DNA of 64,000 nt from Achromobacter veterisilvae (GTDB lineage Bacteria; Pseudomonadota; Gammaproteobacteria; Burkholderiales; Burkholderiaceae_B), in NCBI RefSeq assembly GCF_900496975.1, contig NZ_UFQC01000022.1, forward strand, positions 1-64,000, given 5' to 3'. Every line of letters starts with the position of its first letter. Position 1 is the first letter of the stretch. The position numbers and the translations under genes are program-made. The notes under the pieces are model-generated. The model saw only the letters and a list, made by a program, of their open reading frames with translations, was not told the origin of the DNA and searched no databases. Shown piece by piece: positions 18,046 to 29,370 of this stretch.

Positions 18046-18654
18046 TCACGAACCCGGCAGGGCCGCTCCCATGGCGGCGAACAGGCCGCCGCACACCTTG
18101 TTGAAGCGCCGGCCGGCGCGTTCGAGCCAGGGGCGCACGCGGTGCGCCAGGCGCGCCAGGACGTATTCGACCAGGAATTCGACGGCCACGAACGTGGCGG
18201 CCATGATCGCGAATTGCGTCGTCAGGCTGCGGGCCGGATCGATGAACTGCGGCAGGAAGGCGCCGTAGAACAGCAGCGCCTTGGGATTGGAGATGGCCGA
18301 CAGGAAGCCCTGGCTGAACATCCGCATGCCGCGCATCCGCGGCATGTCCGGCGCCGGGCGCAGTTGCACGCCGGGTGAACGCCACAACTGGATGCCGAGC
18401 CAGATCAGATAAGCGCCGCCCGCCCACTTGAGCACGGTCAGCGCGGGCCCCCAGGCCTTGAGCAGGGCGCTGATGCCGAGCATCGACAACGCAATCAACG
18501 CCACGAAGCCGACGGCCCCGCCGGCGATGGTGCACAGCGCCTTGCGATGGCCATGCAGCGCGCCATGCGTGAGCGCCAGCAGCGTATTGGGCCCGGGAGT
18601 CACCGACAGGCCGATGACCGCAACCAGGTAGATGAGCCAGCTATGCAGCGCCAT
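18046..18654 (-). CDS. LysE/RhtB-family amino acid exporter
   Basis: A 202-residue inner-membrane protein starting with WLIYLVAVIGLSVTPGPNTL, the N-terminal signature of LysE/RhtB exporters (TPGPN). Five to six hydrophobic segments follow, with FLSAISNPKALLFY (NPKA) in the middle. It exports amino acids or related metabolites; the substrate cannot be predicted. It converges with the oxygenase gene and is divergent from the sheath gene. Confidence 0.92.
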   Translation of the reverse strand: MALHSWLIYLVAVIGLSVTPGPNTLLALTHGALHGHRKALCTIAGGAVGFVALIALSMLGISALLKAWGPALTVLKWAGGAYLIWLGIQLWRSPGVQLRPAPDMPRMRGMRMFSQGFLSAISNPKALLFYGAFLPQFIDPARSLTTQFAIMAATFVAVEFLVEYVLARLAHRVRPWLERAGRRFNKVCGGLFAAMGAALPGS

Positions 18655-18772
18655 GGCGAAATGCCGGAGAAGAGAGGAAGCGCCAGTCTAGCGTCCGGCG
18701 CGGGAGCGGCGCAAATCCGCCGGCGGGGAACGCCGGAATGCGCAACAGAACGTTAATGTCGCGGGGAAGCCA

Positions 18773-18801
18773 TTGCCGGGTCCGGGCAGAGCCTCTATAA
18801 C
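18773..18801 (+). promoter_or_regulatory. Sigma-70-like promoter of the sheath gene
   Basis: TTGCCG at 18773-18778 and TATAAC at 18796-18801 are separated by 17 bp. They lie about 75 bp before the sheath start at 18878. The match is good for this GC-rich background, which suggests the orphan sheath gene is transcribed. Confidence 0.6.
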
Positions 18802-18877
18802 ACCCTCAACAGGGCGGCTTCTCTCGCCCGCGCCCGCGGCAACCGGCACGTCATCGAAGCGGTGCAAGGAGCAGCCC

Positions 18878-20349
<1,472 letters not shown>

Positions 20350-20378
20350 GCGTCCGGCGCGCGAAAGTAAGGCCCGAC

Positions 20379-20392
20379 GAATGTCGACATTC
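20379..20392. promoter_or_regulatory. GntR operator-like palindrome, regulator copy
   Basis: A perfect 14-bp palindrome, GAATGTCGACATTC, 37 bp before the GntR start at 20430. Its 12-bp core AATGTCGACATT is repeated before the Bug gene at 21226. This predicts autoregulation by the GntR protein encoded next to it. Confidence 0.7.
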
Positions 20393-20429
20393 CAGCATAA
20401 AATGCTGAGAATCCGCGCCCTGGCCTACA

Positions 20430-21143
20430 ATGCGCGGGCGCATGAATTCCCGGATGCCCACTCCCCACAAGATGCCCCAGCCGCTGCAAAACCCCAATCT
20501 CCTCAAGACCCTGCCCCTGCAGATCGCCGACCTGCTCGCCGAACAGATAGCCGGCGGCCGATGGGCGCCGGGCGACCGGCTGCGAGAGACGGAACTCGCC
20601 TCGACCTACGGCGTCAGCCGCGCCACCGTGCGCGAGGCCCTGCGCCTGCTGGAGATCCGCGGCCTGGCCACCATCCGCCCGCAGCGCGGCGCCTGCGTCA
20701 CGCTGCTGTCCGCGAAGGAAATCCTCGACCTGTACGCGGTGCGCGCCGCCATGGTGTCCACCGCGTCGCGGCTGGCCGCCGAACGCTGCACCCCCGCCGA
20801 GGCCGACATCCTGAAAGGCCGTCTGCGGCTGCTGGCGGACAACATCGGCGACCCCGCCGAATACACGCGGCACAGCCGCGAACTGGTCGAATACATCGCC
20901 AGCCTGGCCGACAACGCCATTCTGGCCAGTTACGCGGACGACATCGCCAAGCAGATCGGCCGCTACGTGCGCATCAGCCTGGCCACGCTGGAGCGGCGGG
21001 AACGGTCGCTGCTCGCCTGGAAGGAAACGATCCAGGCGATCACCGCGCACGAGCCCGAACGCGCCGCCGCCTGCCACTACCGGCTGGCGGTGCAGAACCG
21101 CGACGCCGTGCTCGAAGAACTTTCCCGCACCGGCCAGGCCTGA
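20430..21143 (+). CDS. GntR-family regulator (FadR/FCD subfamily)
   Basis: A 237-residue repressor-type regulator. The N-terminal winged helix includes ETELASTYGVSRATVREAL and LEIRGLATIRPQRGACV. The C-terminal FCD helical domain follows (LDLYAVRAAMVSTASRLAAE). There are several ATG codons in the first 15 residues (20430, 20442, 20454) and no clear RBS, so the exact start is uncertain. Matching palindromes before this gene and before the Bug gene at 21226 make it the probable repressor of the downstream catabolic genes. Confidence 0.9.
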   Translation: MRGRMNSRMPTPHKMPQPLQNPNLLKTLPLQIADLLAEQIAGGRWAPGDRLRETELASTYGVSRATVREALRLLEIRGLATIRPQRGACVTLLSAKEILDLYAVRAAMVSTASRLAAERCTPAEADILKGRLRLLADNIGDPAEYTRHSRELVEYIASLADNAILASYADDIAKQIGRYVRISLATLERRERSLLAWKETIQAITAHEPERAAACHYRLAVQNRDAVLEELSRTGQA

Positions 21144-21179
21144 CCCCCTTGTACCCGGCTCACTTATCCATTAAAGTAA

Positions 21180-21193
21180 AAATGTCGACATTT
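21180..21193. promoter_or_regulatory. GntR operator-like palindrome, Bug-operon copy
   Basis: AAATGTCGACATTT, a perfect 14-bp palindrome sharing its 12-bp core with the site at 20379. It lies 32 bp upstream of the Bug start at 21226, where a bound repressor would block transcription. Confidence 0.72.
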
Positions 21194-21225
21194 AGAATGA
21201 TGACAATCAAGCAAAGGGGACAACC

Positions 21226-22200
21226 ATGCTTTCATTCCATCGCCGCCTGACAACCGGCATCGCCGCCGCACTCTTCCTCGCAGGTTCATTCCAGGCCCAG
21301 GCCGCGCCGGCCCCGGTCAAGTTCGATGCGCCCCTGCGCATCATCGTGCCGTTCAGTCCCGGCGCGCTCATCGACATCATTGCCCGGATCTATGCCGAGA
21401 AACTCGGTCCGCTGCTCGGCCAGCCCGTCGTCGTCGAGAACAAGCCCGGCGCGGGCGGCCTGGTCGGCGCCCAGCGCACGCTGAACGAGCCGGTCGACAA
21501 GAACACCATGCTGTTCGTGTCCTCGTCGTACGTGGTCATCCCCGCGGTCAACGACAAGATGCCGTACGACACGCTCAAGGATTTCTCCGGCATCGCCGCG
21601 ATCGCCTCGTCGCCCACGCTGGTGGTGCTCAACCGCAAGAGCCCCTACGACAAGCTTGGGGATTTCGTCGACGCGGCGCGGCGCCCGGATGCCCGGTTCA
21701 CCTATGGCTCGGCCGGCGTGAATTCCGCGACCGACCTGGTCGGCCGCTACTTCAACCAGGAGGCGCGCGTCCATCTGGAACACATTCCCTACAAGGGCGT
21801 GCAGGAAGGCGTGGCGGAAGTGGCGGCGGGACGCGTCGACGTGTCCTTTCCGCCCATCGCGCTGGCCCTGCCGTTCATCCAGTCGGGCCAGTTGAAGGCG
21901 CTTGCCGTCACCAGCCCCAAGCGCTCCGCCCTCCTGCCCGACACGCCGACGGTCGCGGAAATCGGCCTGGGCGATTTCGACTACAGCATCTGGTACGGGG
22001 TGGTGATGAACGCCAAGACCGCTCCCGCCGTGAAACAGGCGCTGGCCGACGCCATCGCGCAGGTCAGCCGGGATCCCGCCGTCCAGGAACAACTGACGCG
22101 CCAGGGCCTGGTGCCGGATAACCGCCAGCTCCAGGCCTTCGACGAGTACATCGCGCGCGAGATGGACAAGTTCAACAAGATCCTGAAGGCCAACCAGTAA
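21226..22200 (+). CDS. Bug-family periplasmic solute receptor
   Basis: A 324-residue Bug/TctC receptor with a Sec signal (TGIAAALFLAGSFQAQAAPA) and the family segments LRIIVPFSPGALIDI and VENKPGAGGLVGAQ. The ligand-loop Asp seen in most Bug proteins is retained in LIDII. It is the first structural gene after the GntR regulator, 22 bp before the ThDP enzyme gene, and presumably delivers the substrate of that pathway. Confidence 0.93.
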   Translation: MLSFHRRLTTGIAAALFLAGSFQAQAAPAPVKFDAPLRIIVPFSPGALIDIIARIYAEKLGPLLGQPVVVENKPGAGGLVGAQRTLNEPVDKNTMLFVSSSYVVIPAVNDKMPYDTLKDFSGIAAIASSPTLVVLNRKSPYDKLGDFVDAARRPDARFTYGSAGVNSATDLVGRYFNQEARVHLEHIPYKGVQEGVAEVAAGRVDVSFPPIALALPFIQSGQLKALAVTSPKRSALLPDTPTVAEIGLGDFDYSIWYGVVMNAKTAPAVKQALADAIAQVSRDPAVQEQLTRQGLVPDNRQLQAFDEYIAREMDKFNKILKANQ

Positions 22201-22222
22201 CCGCATCGGAAAGGAGAATCAC

Positions 22223-23911
22223 ATGAAGAACATGACGGGCGGCCAGGCGGTCGTCGCGGCGCTCGGCGCCCAAGGCACCGACCACGTATTCGGCCTGATC
22301 GGCTCCGCCGGCATGGAGATATTCGACGCTTTGTACGATGCGCGGGACATCCGCTTCATCGGCGTGCGCGACGAACGCACCGGGGTGCACATGGCCGACG
22401 GCTACGCCCGCGCGTCGGGCCAGGCGGGCGTATTCCTCGCCGGGCAGAACGGACCGGGCGCGACCAACCTGGTGACCGGGCTGGCGCAGGCCCACGCCGC
22501 GTACTCGCCGGTGGTGGCGCTGGGCGGGTCGCTATCCTCCGCCCACATCTACCGGGACGCCTTCCAGGAGGTCGACCAGCAGTCGCTATTCAAGCCCATC
22601 ACGAAGAAGACGTACACGCTCACGCAGACGGCGCGCATCCCCGAAATGGTGGGCGAGGCCTTCAGGACCGCCCTGTCGCCGCGGCGCGGGCCCGTCATGC
22701 TCAACCTGCCCCGCGACCTGCTGGCGGATTCGCTGGACGCCTCGGCCTACGGCGCGTTCGAGCGCGCCCAGGTGTTCGACACGCTGACGGCGCCGCGGGC
22801 GGTGCTGGAACAGGCGGCCCAAATGCTGGCGCAGGCGGAGCGGCCGCTGATCATCGCCGGCGGCGGCGTCAAGAACGCCCGCAGCCAGCGCGCCGTGCTG
22901 GAACTGGCCGAACGCCTGAACGCGCCCATCGCCATGTCGCCCGGCCACGGCGACGCGATCTCGTGCCAGCACCCGCTGTACGCCGGCCAGGTCGGGCCGC
23001 GCGGCAACGCAGTGGCCTCCGACCTCGCCAAGCAGGCCGACGTCATCCTGGCGCTGGGCACGCGGCTCGGCTTCAACACCACGTTCTACCAGCGCGACAG
23101 TCTCAACCCCGCCGCCAAGCTGATCCAGGTGGAAATCGAGCCCACCGCCCTGGGCCGCTTCTTTCCCGTGCACGTCGGCATCCTGGGCGACGCGGACACC
23201 GTCGCCCAGGATCTCGTCGCCGCGCTGCAAGGCCTGCCCGCCCATCCCGGGACCGCGGCCTGGGCCGCCCGATTCGCCGAACAGCGCCGCGCTCTGCTGC
23301 AACAACGCGACGAAGCCGCCGGCGCCGCCGCCGATCCGCTACAGCCTGCCTATCTGTTCAAGACGCTGCGCGAGGTGGCGCCCGACGACGCCATCTACAC
23401 CATGGACGCGGGCACGCTCTGCCTCCAGGCCACCGACCAGATGCGCTACGCGCAGACGCCCGCGCTGTTCACCCCGCTGGACTTCGGCCTGGTCGGCTTC
23501 TCGTACGCCTGCGGGCTGGGCGCGAAGCTGGCGCAACCGGGGCGCACCGTCATCAGCCTCATGGGCGACGGCGGCTTCGGCATGGCATGCAGCGAGATCG
23601 GCACGGCGGTCGCCAACGGCATCAATACCGTCTGCCTCGTCATGAACAACGGCTGCTGGGGCGCGGAAAAAGCCTATCAGCGCGACTTCTTCGACCAGCG
23701 CTACCTGGGCGCCGACGTGCCCAATCCGCCCTACGACAAGCTGGCGGAACTGTGGGGCGCGCAAGGATTCCGCGTGGACCGCGCGGCCGATCTGGCGCGC
23801 ACGGTGGACGCCGCCATACGCTGCGGCCGCCCCGCGGTGGTCGACATCCAGGTCGATCCCAACGCCCTCTACAGCTTCCGTAGGGACTCCTTCAAGAACC
23901 GCGCAAAGTAA
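22223..23911 (+). CDS. ThDP-dependent enzyme, acetolactate synthase/Xsc-like
   Basis: A 562-residue thiamine-diphosphate enzyme of the acetolactate synthase superfamily. The activating glutamate is about Glu51 in RDERTGVHMADGYARASG. The ThDP/metal motif begins at MGDGGFGMACSEIG (about residue 448) and ends at VMNNGCWG. The segments FGLIGSAGMEIFDA and QEVDQQSLFKPITKK are closer to sulfoacetaldehyde acetyltransferase (Xsc) and related lyases than to biosynthetic synthases. It sits 2 bp before a GMC oxidoreductase gene, which could supply an aldehyde. The real substrate is unknown. Confidence 0.85.
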   Translation: MKNMTGGQAVVAALGAQGTDHVFGLIGSAGMEIFDALYDARDIRFIGVRDERTGVHMADGYARASGQAGVFLAGQNGPGATNLVTGLAQAHAAYSPVVALGGSLSSAHIYRDAFQEVDQQSLFKPITKKTYTLTQTARIPEMVGEAFRTALSPRRGPVMLNLPRDLLADSLDASAYGAFERAQVFDTLTAPRAVLEQAAQMLAQAERPLIIAGGGVKNARSQRAVLELAERLNAPIAMSPGHGDAISCQHPLYAGQVGPRGNAVASDLAKQADVILALGTRLGFNTTFYQRDSLNPAAKLIQVEIEPTALGRFFPVHVGILGDADTVAQDLVAALQGLPAHPGTAAWAARFAEQRRALLQQRDEAAGAAADPLQPAYLFKTLREVAPDDAIYTMDAGTLCLQATDQMRYAQTPALFTPLDFGLVGFSYACGLGAKLAQPGRTVISLMGDGGFGMACSEIGTAVANGINTVCLVMNNGCWGAEKAYQRDFFDQRYLGADVPNPPYDKLAELWGAQGFRVDRAADLARTVDAAIRCGRPAVVDIQVDPNALYSFRRDSFKNRAK

Positions 23912-23913
23912 AC

Positions 23914-25542
23914 ATGACAGCAGAACAGTTCGACTACATCGTGGTCGGGGCCGGCTCGGCGGGCTGCGTGGTGGCCAATCGCCTGAGCGCTTCGGGCAAG
24001 CACCGCGTGCTGCTGCTCGAAGGCGGCGGCGAAGACCGCAACCTGTGGATCCATATCCCCTTGGGCGTGGGCAGGCTGCTGACCAACGAAAAGGTGGTCT
24101 GGCCCTTCAAGACCGAGCCGCAGGCCAACCTGGCGGGCCAGCAGATCTACTGGCCGCGCGGCAAGGTGCTGGGCGGCTCCAGTTCCGTCAACGGCATGGC
24201 CTACGTCTGGGGCGATCCGCTGGAATACGATGGATGGGAGAAGAAATTCGGCATCAAGGGCTGGGACTTCCAGACCCTGCTGCCGTACTTCGGCAAGATC
24301 GAGAACAACCCCTATTCCCGCCATCCGCTGCGCGGCCGGTCGGGCCCGATCCGGATCACGGACCGGGCCGTCCGGGACCCCGACAGAATCTCCGACGCCT
24401 ACATCGCCGCCTGCCGCCAGGCCGGCATCGCGCCGACCGAGGACTACAACGCGGTCAGCTATGAGGGCGTGCGCTATCTGGAGCAGAGCGCGCACGCGGG
24501 CCGGCGCTGCAGCGCGGCCGTCGGGTATTTGCGGCCGGCGCGGCAACGGGCCAACCTGGTGGTGCGCACGCAGGCCTTCGTGCGCCGCCTGCGCTTCGAC
24601 GGCACGCGCTGCACGGGCGTGGAGTACGACTGGAACGGCTCCGCGCGGTCGGCCTCCGCCCACCGCGAAACGGTCCTGTGCGCGGGCGCCGTGCAATCGC
24701 CGCAACTGCTGGAGCTGTCCGGCGTCGGCGACGCGGCGCGGCTGCGGTCGCTGGGCATCGGCGTGGTGCGCGACCTGCCCGACGTGGGCGAGCACATGAG
24801 CGACCACCTGCAGGTGCGATGCACGTACCGCTCGTCCATCCCCGAGACCATCAACGACATCATGCGCAGCCCCTACCACAAGGTGAAGGCCGCGCTGCGC
24901 TATCTCGTCGGCCGCAAGGGGCTGCTGGCGGGCACCTCGTCGACCGCCCATGCGATCACGCGCACGTCCGCCGCCCTGCCGCACCCCGACGTCATGATCC
25001 GCATCTACCACATCAGCGGCAAGGACCGGTATTCGCGCGACGGCGTGGGCGGCATCGACAAATTCCCGGGGTTTTCGATCGGCGGCTTCATGCTGTATCC
25101 GCGCTCGCGCGGCAGCATCCATGCCGTTTCGGCCGATCCGCGGGCCGCGCCGGCCATCAACCCGAACTACCTGCAGGACGCCCATGACCGGACGACGGCC
25201 GTCGCCATGCTGCGCCTGATACGCGGAATCGCCGAACAGGCGGCCTTGCAGCCCGTCATCGTGCAGGAAGAACGGCCCGGCGCCGCCGCCGTCTCCGACG
25301 CGGATCTGCTCGCCTACGCGCGCCAGACCGGCCAGACGGCCTGGCACACCGTGGGCACCTGCCGCATGGGACGGCCCGGAGAATCCGTGGTGGACGAACG
25401 GCTCAAGGTGCACGGCCTGCAAGGGCTGCGCGTGGCGGACATCTCCATCATGCCCACCATCGCCTCTTCCAACACGAACGCGCCCGCCATGATGATCGGC
25501 GAGCGCGCGGCGGAATTCATGCTTGCCGACGCCGCCGGCTGA
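23914..25542 (+). CDS. GMC-family FAD alcohol oxidoreductase
   Basis: A 542-residue GMC oxidoreductase. The FAD-binding motif VVGAGSAGCVVANRL is at residues 9-23 and the second signature is ARQ..., with ATG-type GRGKVLGGSSSVNGMAY as PRGKVLGGSSSVNGMAY. The catalytic His is about residue 478 in AWHTVGTCRMG, followed by SSNTNAPAMM near the C terminus. It oxidises an alcohol to an aldehyde with FAD; choline-dehydrogenase-like proteins are the closest well-known relatives. Its start is 2 bp after the ThDP gene stop, so coupling is likely. Confidence 0.9.
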   Translation: MTAEQFDYIVVGAGSAGCVVANRLSASGKHRVLLLEGGGEDRNLWIHIPLGVGRLLTNEKVVWPFKTEPQANLAGQQIYWPRGKVLGGSSSVNGMAYVWGDPLEYDGWEKKFGIKGWDFQTLLPYFGKIENNPYSRHPLRGRSGPIRITDRAVRDPDRISDAYIAACRQAGIAPTEDYNAVSYEGVRYLEQSAHAGRRCSAAVGYLRPARQRANLVVRTQAFVRRLRFDGTRCTGVEYDWNGSARSASAHRETVLCAGAVQSPQLLELSGVGDAARLRSLGIGVVRDLPDVGEHMSDHLQVRCTYRSSIPETINDIMRSPYHKVKAALRYLVGRKGLLAGTSSTAHAITRTSAALPHPDVMIRIYHISGKDRYSRDGVGGIDKFPGFSIGGFMLYPRSRGSIHAVSADPRAAPAINPNYLQDAHDRTTAVAMLRLIRGIAEQAALQPVIVQEERPGAAAVSDADLLAYARQTGQTAWHTVGTCRMGRPGESVVDERLKVHGLQGLRVADISIMPTIASSNTNAPAMMIGERAAEFMLADAAG

Positions 25543-25563
25543 CCCGTCCCAGGAGCCTTCACC

Positions 25564-25938
25564 ATGCCAGACAAGACCCGCCCGACTCCGCTGTGCGAAG
25601 CCCATATCGCCAAGGGCGACTGGAACCCGCTGTGGGACCAGTTGCGCGAGCTGGACCCCGAATTCATGGAAGCCTATCTCGCCTTTCGCAGCGTGCCGCA
25701 GCGCAACGGCCCGCTGCCGCAGAAGTACAAAGAGCTGATCCTCGTGGCCATCAACGCCGCCACGACGCACCTGTACGGCCCGGGCGTGCGGCGCCACATG
25801 CGCAATGCCCTGAAGGCCGGCGCGACCCGGGAGGAACTGCTCGAGGCGATCCAGCTCACCACCGTCATGGGCATCCATTCCTGCAACCTGGCCATTCCCA
25901 TCCTCATGGAAGAAACGGGCGGCCAGCAGCCCGCCTGA
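25564..25938 (+). CDS. Carboxymuconolactone decarboxylase/AhpD-like protein
   Basis: A 124-residue all-helical protein of the CMD family. The core YKELILVAINAATTHLYGPG and RRHMRNALKAGATREELLEA is typical. The CxxC of the AhpD peroxidase subset is missing (ATTHLYG in its place), so a redox AhpD role is unlikely. An AGGAG sits 9 bp before the ATG. It is the last gene of the GntR module; its activity is unknown. Confidence 0.88.
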   Translation: MPDKTRPTPLCEAHIAKGDWNPLWDQLRELDPEFMEAYLAFRSVPQRNGPLPQKYKELILVAINAATTHLYGPGVRRHMRNALKAGATREELLEAIQLTTVMGIHSCNLAIPILMEETGGQQPA

Positions 25939-25968
25939 CGGCGCGGGCGAACACCGGCGTATCGGCGC

Positions 25969-26826
25969 TCAGCCCTTGCGCCCGCCCGGCCGCGCCGGCG
26001 GCTGGGCATGCAGGTCCCGCGCGGCGCCGCCGCCGAAAGGCGCCAGCGCGCGCGGCGTGGGCGGCGAGGTGGAGATCTGCCGGGCCGTTTCCAGCATCAT
26101 CGGGATGAAGCGCGACAGCGCGCGCTTGACCGTCCATTTGGCGGCCGACACCGACAACTGCAGGCCGGCCACCACGCGCTGGTTCAGGTCGTAGACCGGC
26201 ACCGCCAGCGCCAGGTCGCCCCGGTAGTACTCCTCTTTGCAATAGGCGTAGCCCTGCTCGCGCGACTCGCGCACCTGCGCCATCAATTCGTCCAGATCGG
26301 TCAGCGTGTTGGACGTGTATTTCACGCGATCGCAGGCCGCCAGCGCCTCATAGGCTTCCTCATCGCTCAGCCCCGCGAGGTACACGCGCCCCGTCGAGGA
26401 ACAGTACATCGGGATGCGGCGGCCCACCGGCATGTGCACCAGCAGGCGCAAGGGGCTGGGAAAGCGGCCGATGTAGATCATGTCCTGCCCCGCGGGCTCG
26501 GCCAGATTGACCGTTTCGCCGGCGTTGCGGTTGAGCTCGAGCAGGAAGGGATTGGCGCGGTCCAGCAGCGGATGGGATTCGAGGTAGCGGCAGCCGCTGT
26601 CCAGCGTGCGCGACGACAGCGAATAGCGCTTCGTGACCGGGTCCTTGTTGAGCAGGCCCAGCGCCTCCAGCGTGAAGGCGAAGCGCTGCGCCGCGCTGCG
26701 CGTGATGCCGGCGGCCGCGGCGATTTCCGGCAGGCTCATGGAGGCGCGCTCGGCGGTGAAAGCGTCTAGCACGGCGATGCCGGTCGCCAGCGATTGGACG
26801 TACAGCGTGGAAGATTCCGGGTTCAT
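25969..26826 (-). CDS. IclR-family transcriptional regulator
   Basis: A 285-residue IclR regulator: winged helix (LPEIAAAAGITRSAAQRFAF) and GAF-like effector domain (VGRRIPMYCSSTGRVYLAGL, REQGYAYCKEEYYRGDLALA). The start at 26826 is chosen because the conserved part begins there; the frame is open for 41 more codons that look like leader DNA. The C terminus carries a Pro/Arg/Gly-rich tail of about 30 residues, longer than usual. It is divergent from the amino-acid ABC transporter, which it probably regulates. Confidence 0.9.
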   Translation of the reverse strand: MNPESSTLYVQSLATGIAVLDAFTAERASMSLPEIAAAAGITRSAAQRFAFTLEALGLLNKDPVTKRYSLSSRTLDSGCRYLESHPLLDRANPFLLELNRNAGETVNLAEPAGQDMIYIGRFPSPLRLLVHMPVGRRIPMYCSSTGRVYLAGLSDEEAYEALAACDRVKYTSNTLTDLDELMAQVRESREQGYAYCKEEYYRGDLALAVPVYDLNQRVVAGLQLSVSAAKWTVKRALSRFIPMMLETARQISTSPPTPRALAPFGGGAARDLHAQPPARPGGRKG

Positions 26827-27005
26827 GGATCGGGTCGGGCGGACGGAGCCGCGAATCAATTTTTCTTCGATACGCACAGATTGCATTCCAATGCGGATGA
26901 ATGCAAGAAAAAGCGCGAAATTCTCTGGGGAATTCTTGCTCTGGCGCAAGAATCCATTTCGGGAAAACCCTTAATTAAAAAGCGCTTAGCGGTGAATCCC
27001 GCATG

Positions 27006-27061
27006 TTGACAGGCTTTCCTTGGCCGGATTATAAAATCTACCTGCGATACATGCATATCGC
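27006..27061 (+). promoter_or_regulatory. Strong sigma-70 promoter with overlapping operator dyad
   Basis: TTGACA at 27006-27011 and TATAAA at 27030-27035 are 18 bp apart, the best consensus promoter seen in the window. Just past the expected start site lies GCGATA-N6-TATCGC (27044-27061), followed by another CGATAC. A regulator bound there, probably the divergent IclR protein, would block initiation. The 327-bp gap 26827-27153 contains nothing else recognised; the leader to the ATG is about 110 nt. Confidence 0.7.
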
Positions 27062-27153
27062 TATTCGATACAACAATGCGCGCCAAAACGGGACGAAATC
27101 GAACGTCCAAGACACCGTCAAGGCGCGCGATTCTGGCCTCCCAGGGGATTCCG

Positions 27154-27909
27154 ATGCTGCACAAAACGTTGAAATCGTTGTTGGCGACGGCGCTGTGCGC
27201 CGCCGCGCTGTCGGGCGCGCACGCCCAGACCGTGAAGGTGGGCGCCACGCCCACCGCGGTGCCCTTCAACTTCCTTGACCCGAAGACCAACACCCTGCAG
27301 GGCGTGATGATCGACATCGCCAACGCGGTCGGCAAGCAGGCCGGCTTCACGGCGGAAGTCATGCCCATCCCGTTCGCCTCGCTGGTGCCCGCCTTGCAGA
27401 CCAGCAAGATCGACATCATCGCGTCGGCCTTCGCCAAGACGCCGCAACGCGCCGAGGTCGTCGACTTCACGCAATTGGTGGTCGAGTACGGCGAGGCGCT
27501 GATCGTGCCCGAGAAGGACAAGACCGACTACAAGAGCATCGCCGACCTGAAGGGCAAGACCGTGGGCGTGCAGATCGGCACGCTCTATGTCGAGCCGCTG
27601 AAATCGGCGCCCGGCCTGAAGGAGGTCAAGATGTACGAGACCATGGCCGACCTGGTGCGCGACGTGGCGCTAGGCCGCCTGGACGCGGCCTTCGGCGACG
27701 GCCCCGTGATCTCGTACCAGGTGCGCACCCAGGGCGTGCGCAACGTGCGCTACGTCGAGAGCTACCAGCCGGCCATGCCGACCAACATCGCCCTGGCCGT
27801 GCGCAAGGGCGACGCCGAACGCGTCAAGCAGCTCAATACCGCCATCGACGCGCTCAAGCAGGACGGCACCATCGCCGCCATCATGAAGAAGTGGGGCGTC
27901 TCGCGCTGA
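27154..27909 (+). CDS. Polar amino acid ABC transporter, substrate-binding protein
   Basis: A 251-residue family 3 binding protein with a Sec signal (LLATALCAAALSGAHAQ). The mature part starts VKVGATPTAVPFNFLDPKT, and GVMIDIANAVGKQAGF is typical. The start at 27154 is preceded by AGGGGATT. Permease and ATPase genes follow on the same strand. The two FAD oxidase genes downstream suggest an amine, opine or basic amino acid as ligand; this is inference. Confidence 0.92.
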   Translation: MLHKTLKSLLATALCAAALSGAHAQTVKVGATPTAVPFNFLDPKTNTLQGVMIDIANAVGKQAGFTAEVMPIPFASLVPALQTSKIDIIASAFAKTPQRAEVVDFTQLVVEYGEALIVPEKDKTDYKSIADLKGKTVGVQIGTLYVEPLKSAPGLKEVKMYETMADLVRDVALGRLDAAFGDGPVISYQVRTQGVRNVRYVESYQPAMPTNIALAVRKGDAERVKQLNTAIDALKQDGTIAAIMKKWGVSR

Positions 27910-27972
27910 TCGCGCCGATCCCGCGCGCCGCGCGGCCGGGTCCGCCGCGGCGCGCCATAACAGGTACTCAAG

Positions 27973-28628
27973 ATGTTCCAGTCTTTTTTCAGTGACGCCA
28001 CGGAGTTCTTCCCGGTGCTGATGCAGGGGGTGCTGACGACCATCGCCATCACCGCCGCGGCCCTGGTGATCGCCACGGCGCTCGGGCTGTTCTGGGCCCT
28101 GCTGCGGGTCAGCGGCATCGCCTCGCTCGCGCACGCCAGCCGCATCCTGACCAACATCATCCGCGGCGTTCCGATCATCGTCGTGCTGTTCTACATGTAT
28201 TTCGTGCTGCCGGAGATCGGCATCAGCCTGACGGCCTTCCAGGCCGGCGCGCTGGGCCTGGGCGTGGCGTACTCCTCGTACATGTCGGAAGTGTTCCGTT
28301 CCGGCATCGACGCGGTCGACCCCGGGCAATTCGAGGCCGCCCAGTCGCTGGGCATGTCGCGCGCCAAGCTCATGCGGCGCGTCGTGCTGCCGCAGGCCTT
28401 CAAGGTCGCCCTGCCCCCCTACGGCAACAACGTCGTCATGATGCTCAAGGACTCGTCGCAGACCGCGGTGATCACCGTGGTCGAACTGTCCATGCAGAGC
28501 AAGCTGATCGCCTCGGCCACGTTCAAGAGCGCCACCATCTTCACGCTGGTCGCCCTCATGTACCTGGCCATGAGCCTGCCCATGATGTATTGCATCGGCA
28601 AACTTGAACGCCGCCTGGGGCGCCGCCA

Positions 28629-28632
<4 letters not shown>
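27973..28632 (+). CDS. Polar amino acid ABC transporter, permease
   Basis: A 219-residue inner-membrane permease of the HisM/GlnP type. The N terminus has the FFPVLMQGVLTTIAITAAAL signature helix; the EAA loop that contacts the ATPase is EAAQSLGMSRAKLMRRVVLP. Its stop overlaps the ATPase start (ATGA). Only one permease gene is present, so the channel is probably a homodimer. Confidence 0.93.
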
Positions 28633-29360
<728 letters not shown>

Positions 29361-29370
29361 CTCCGGCACC

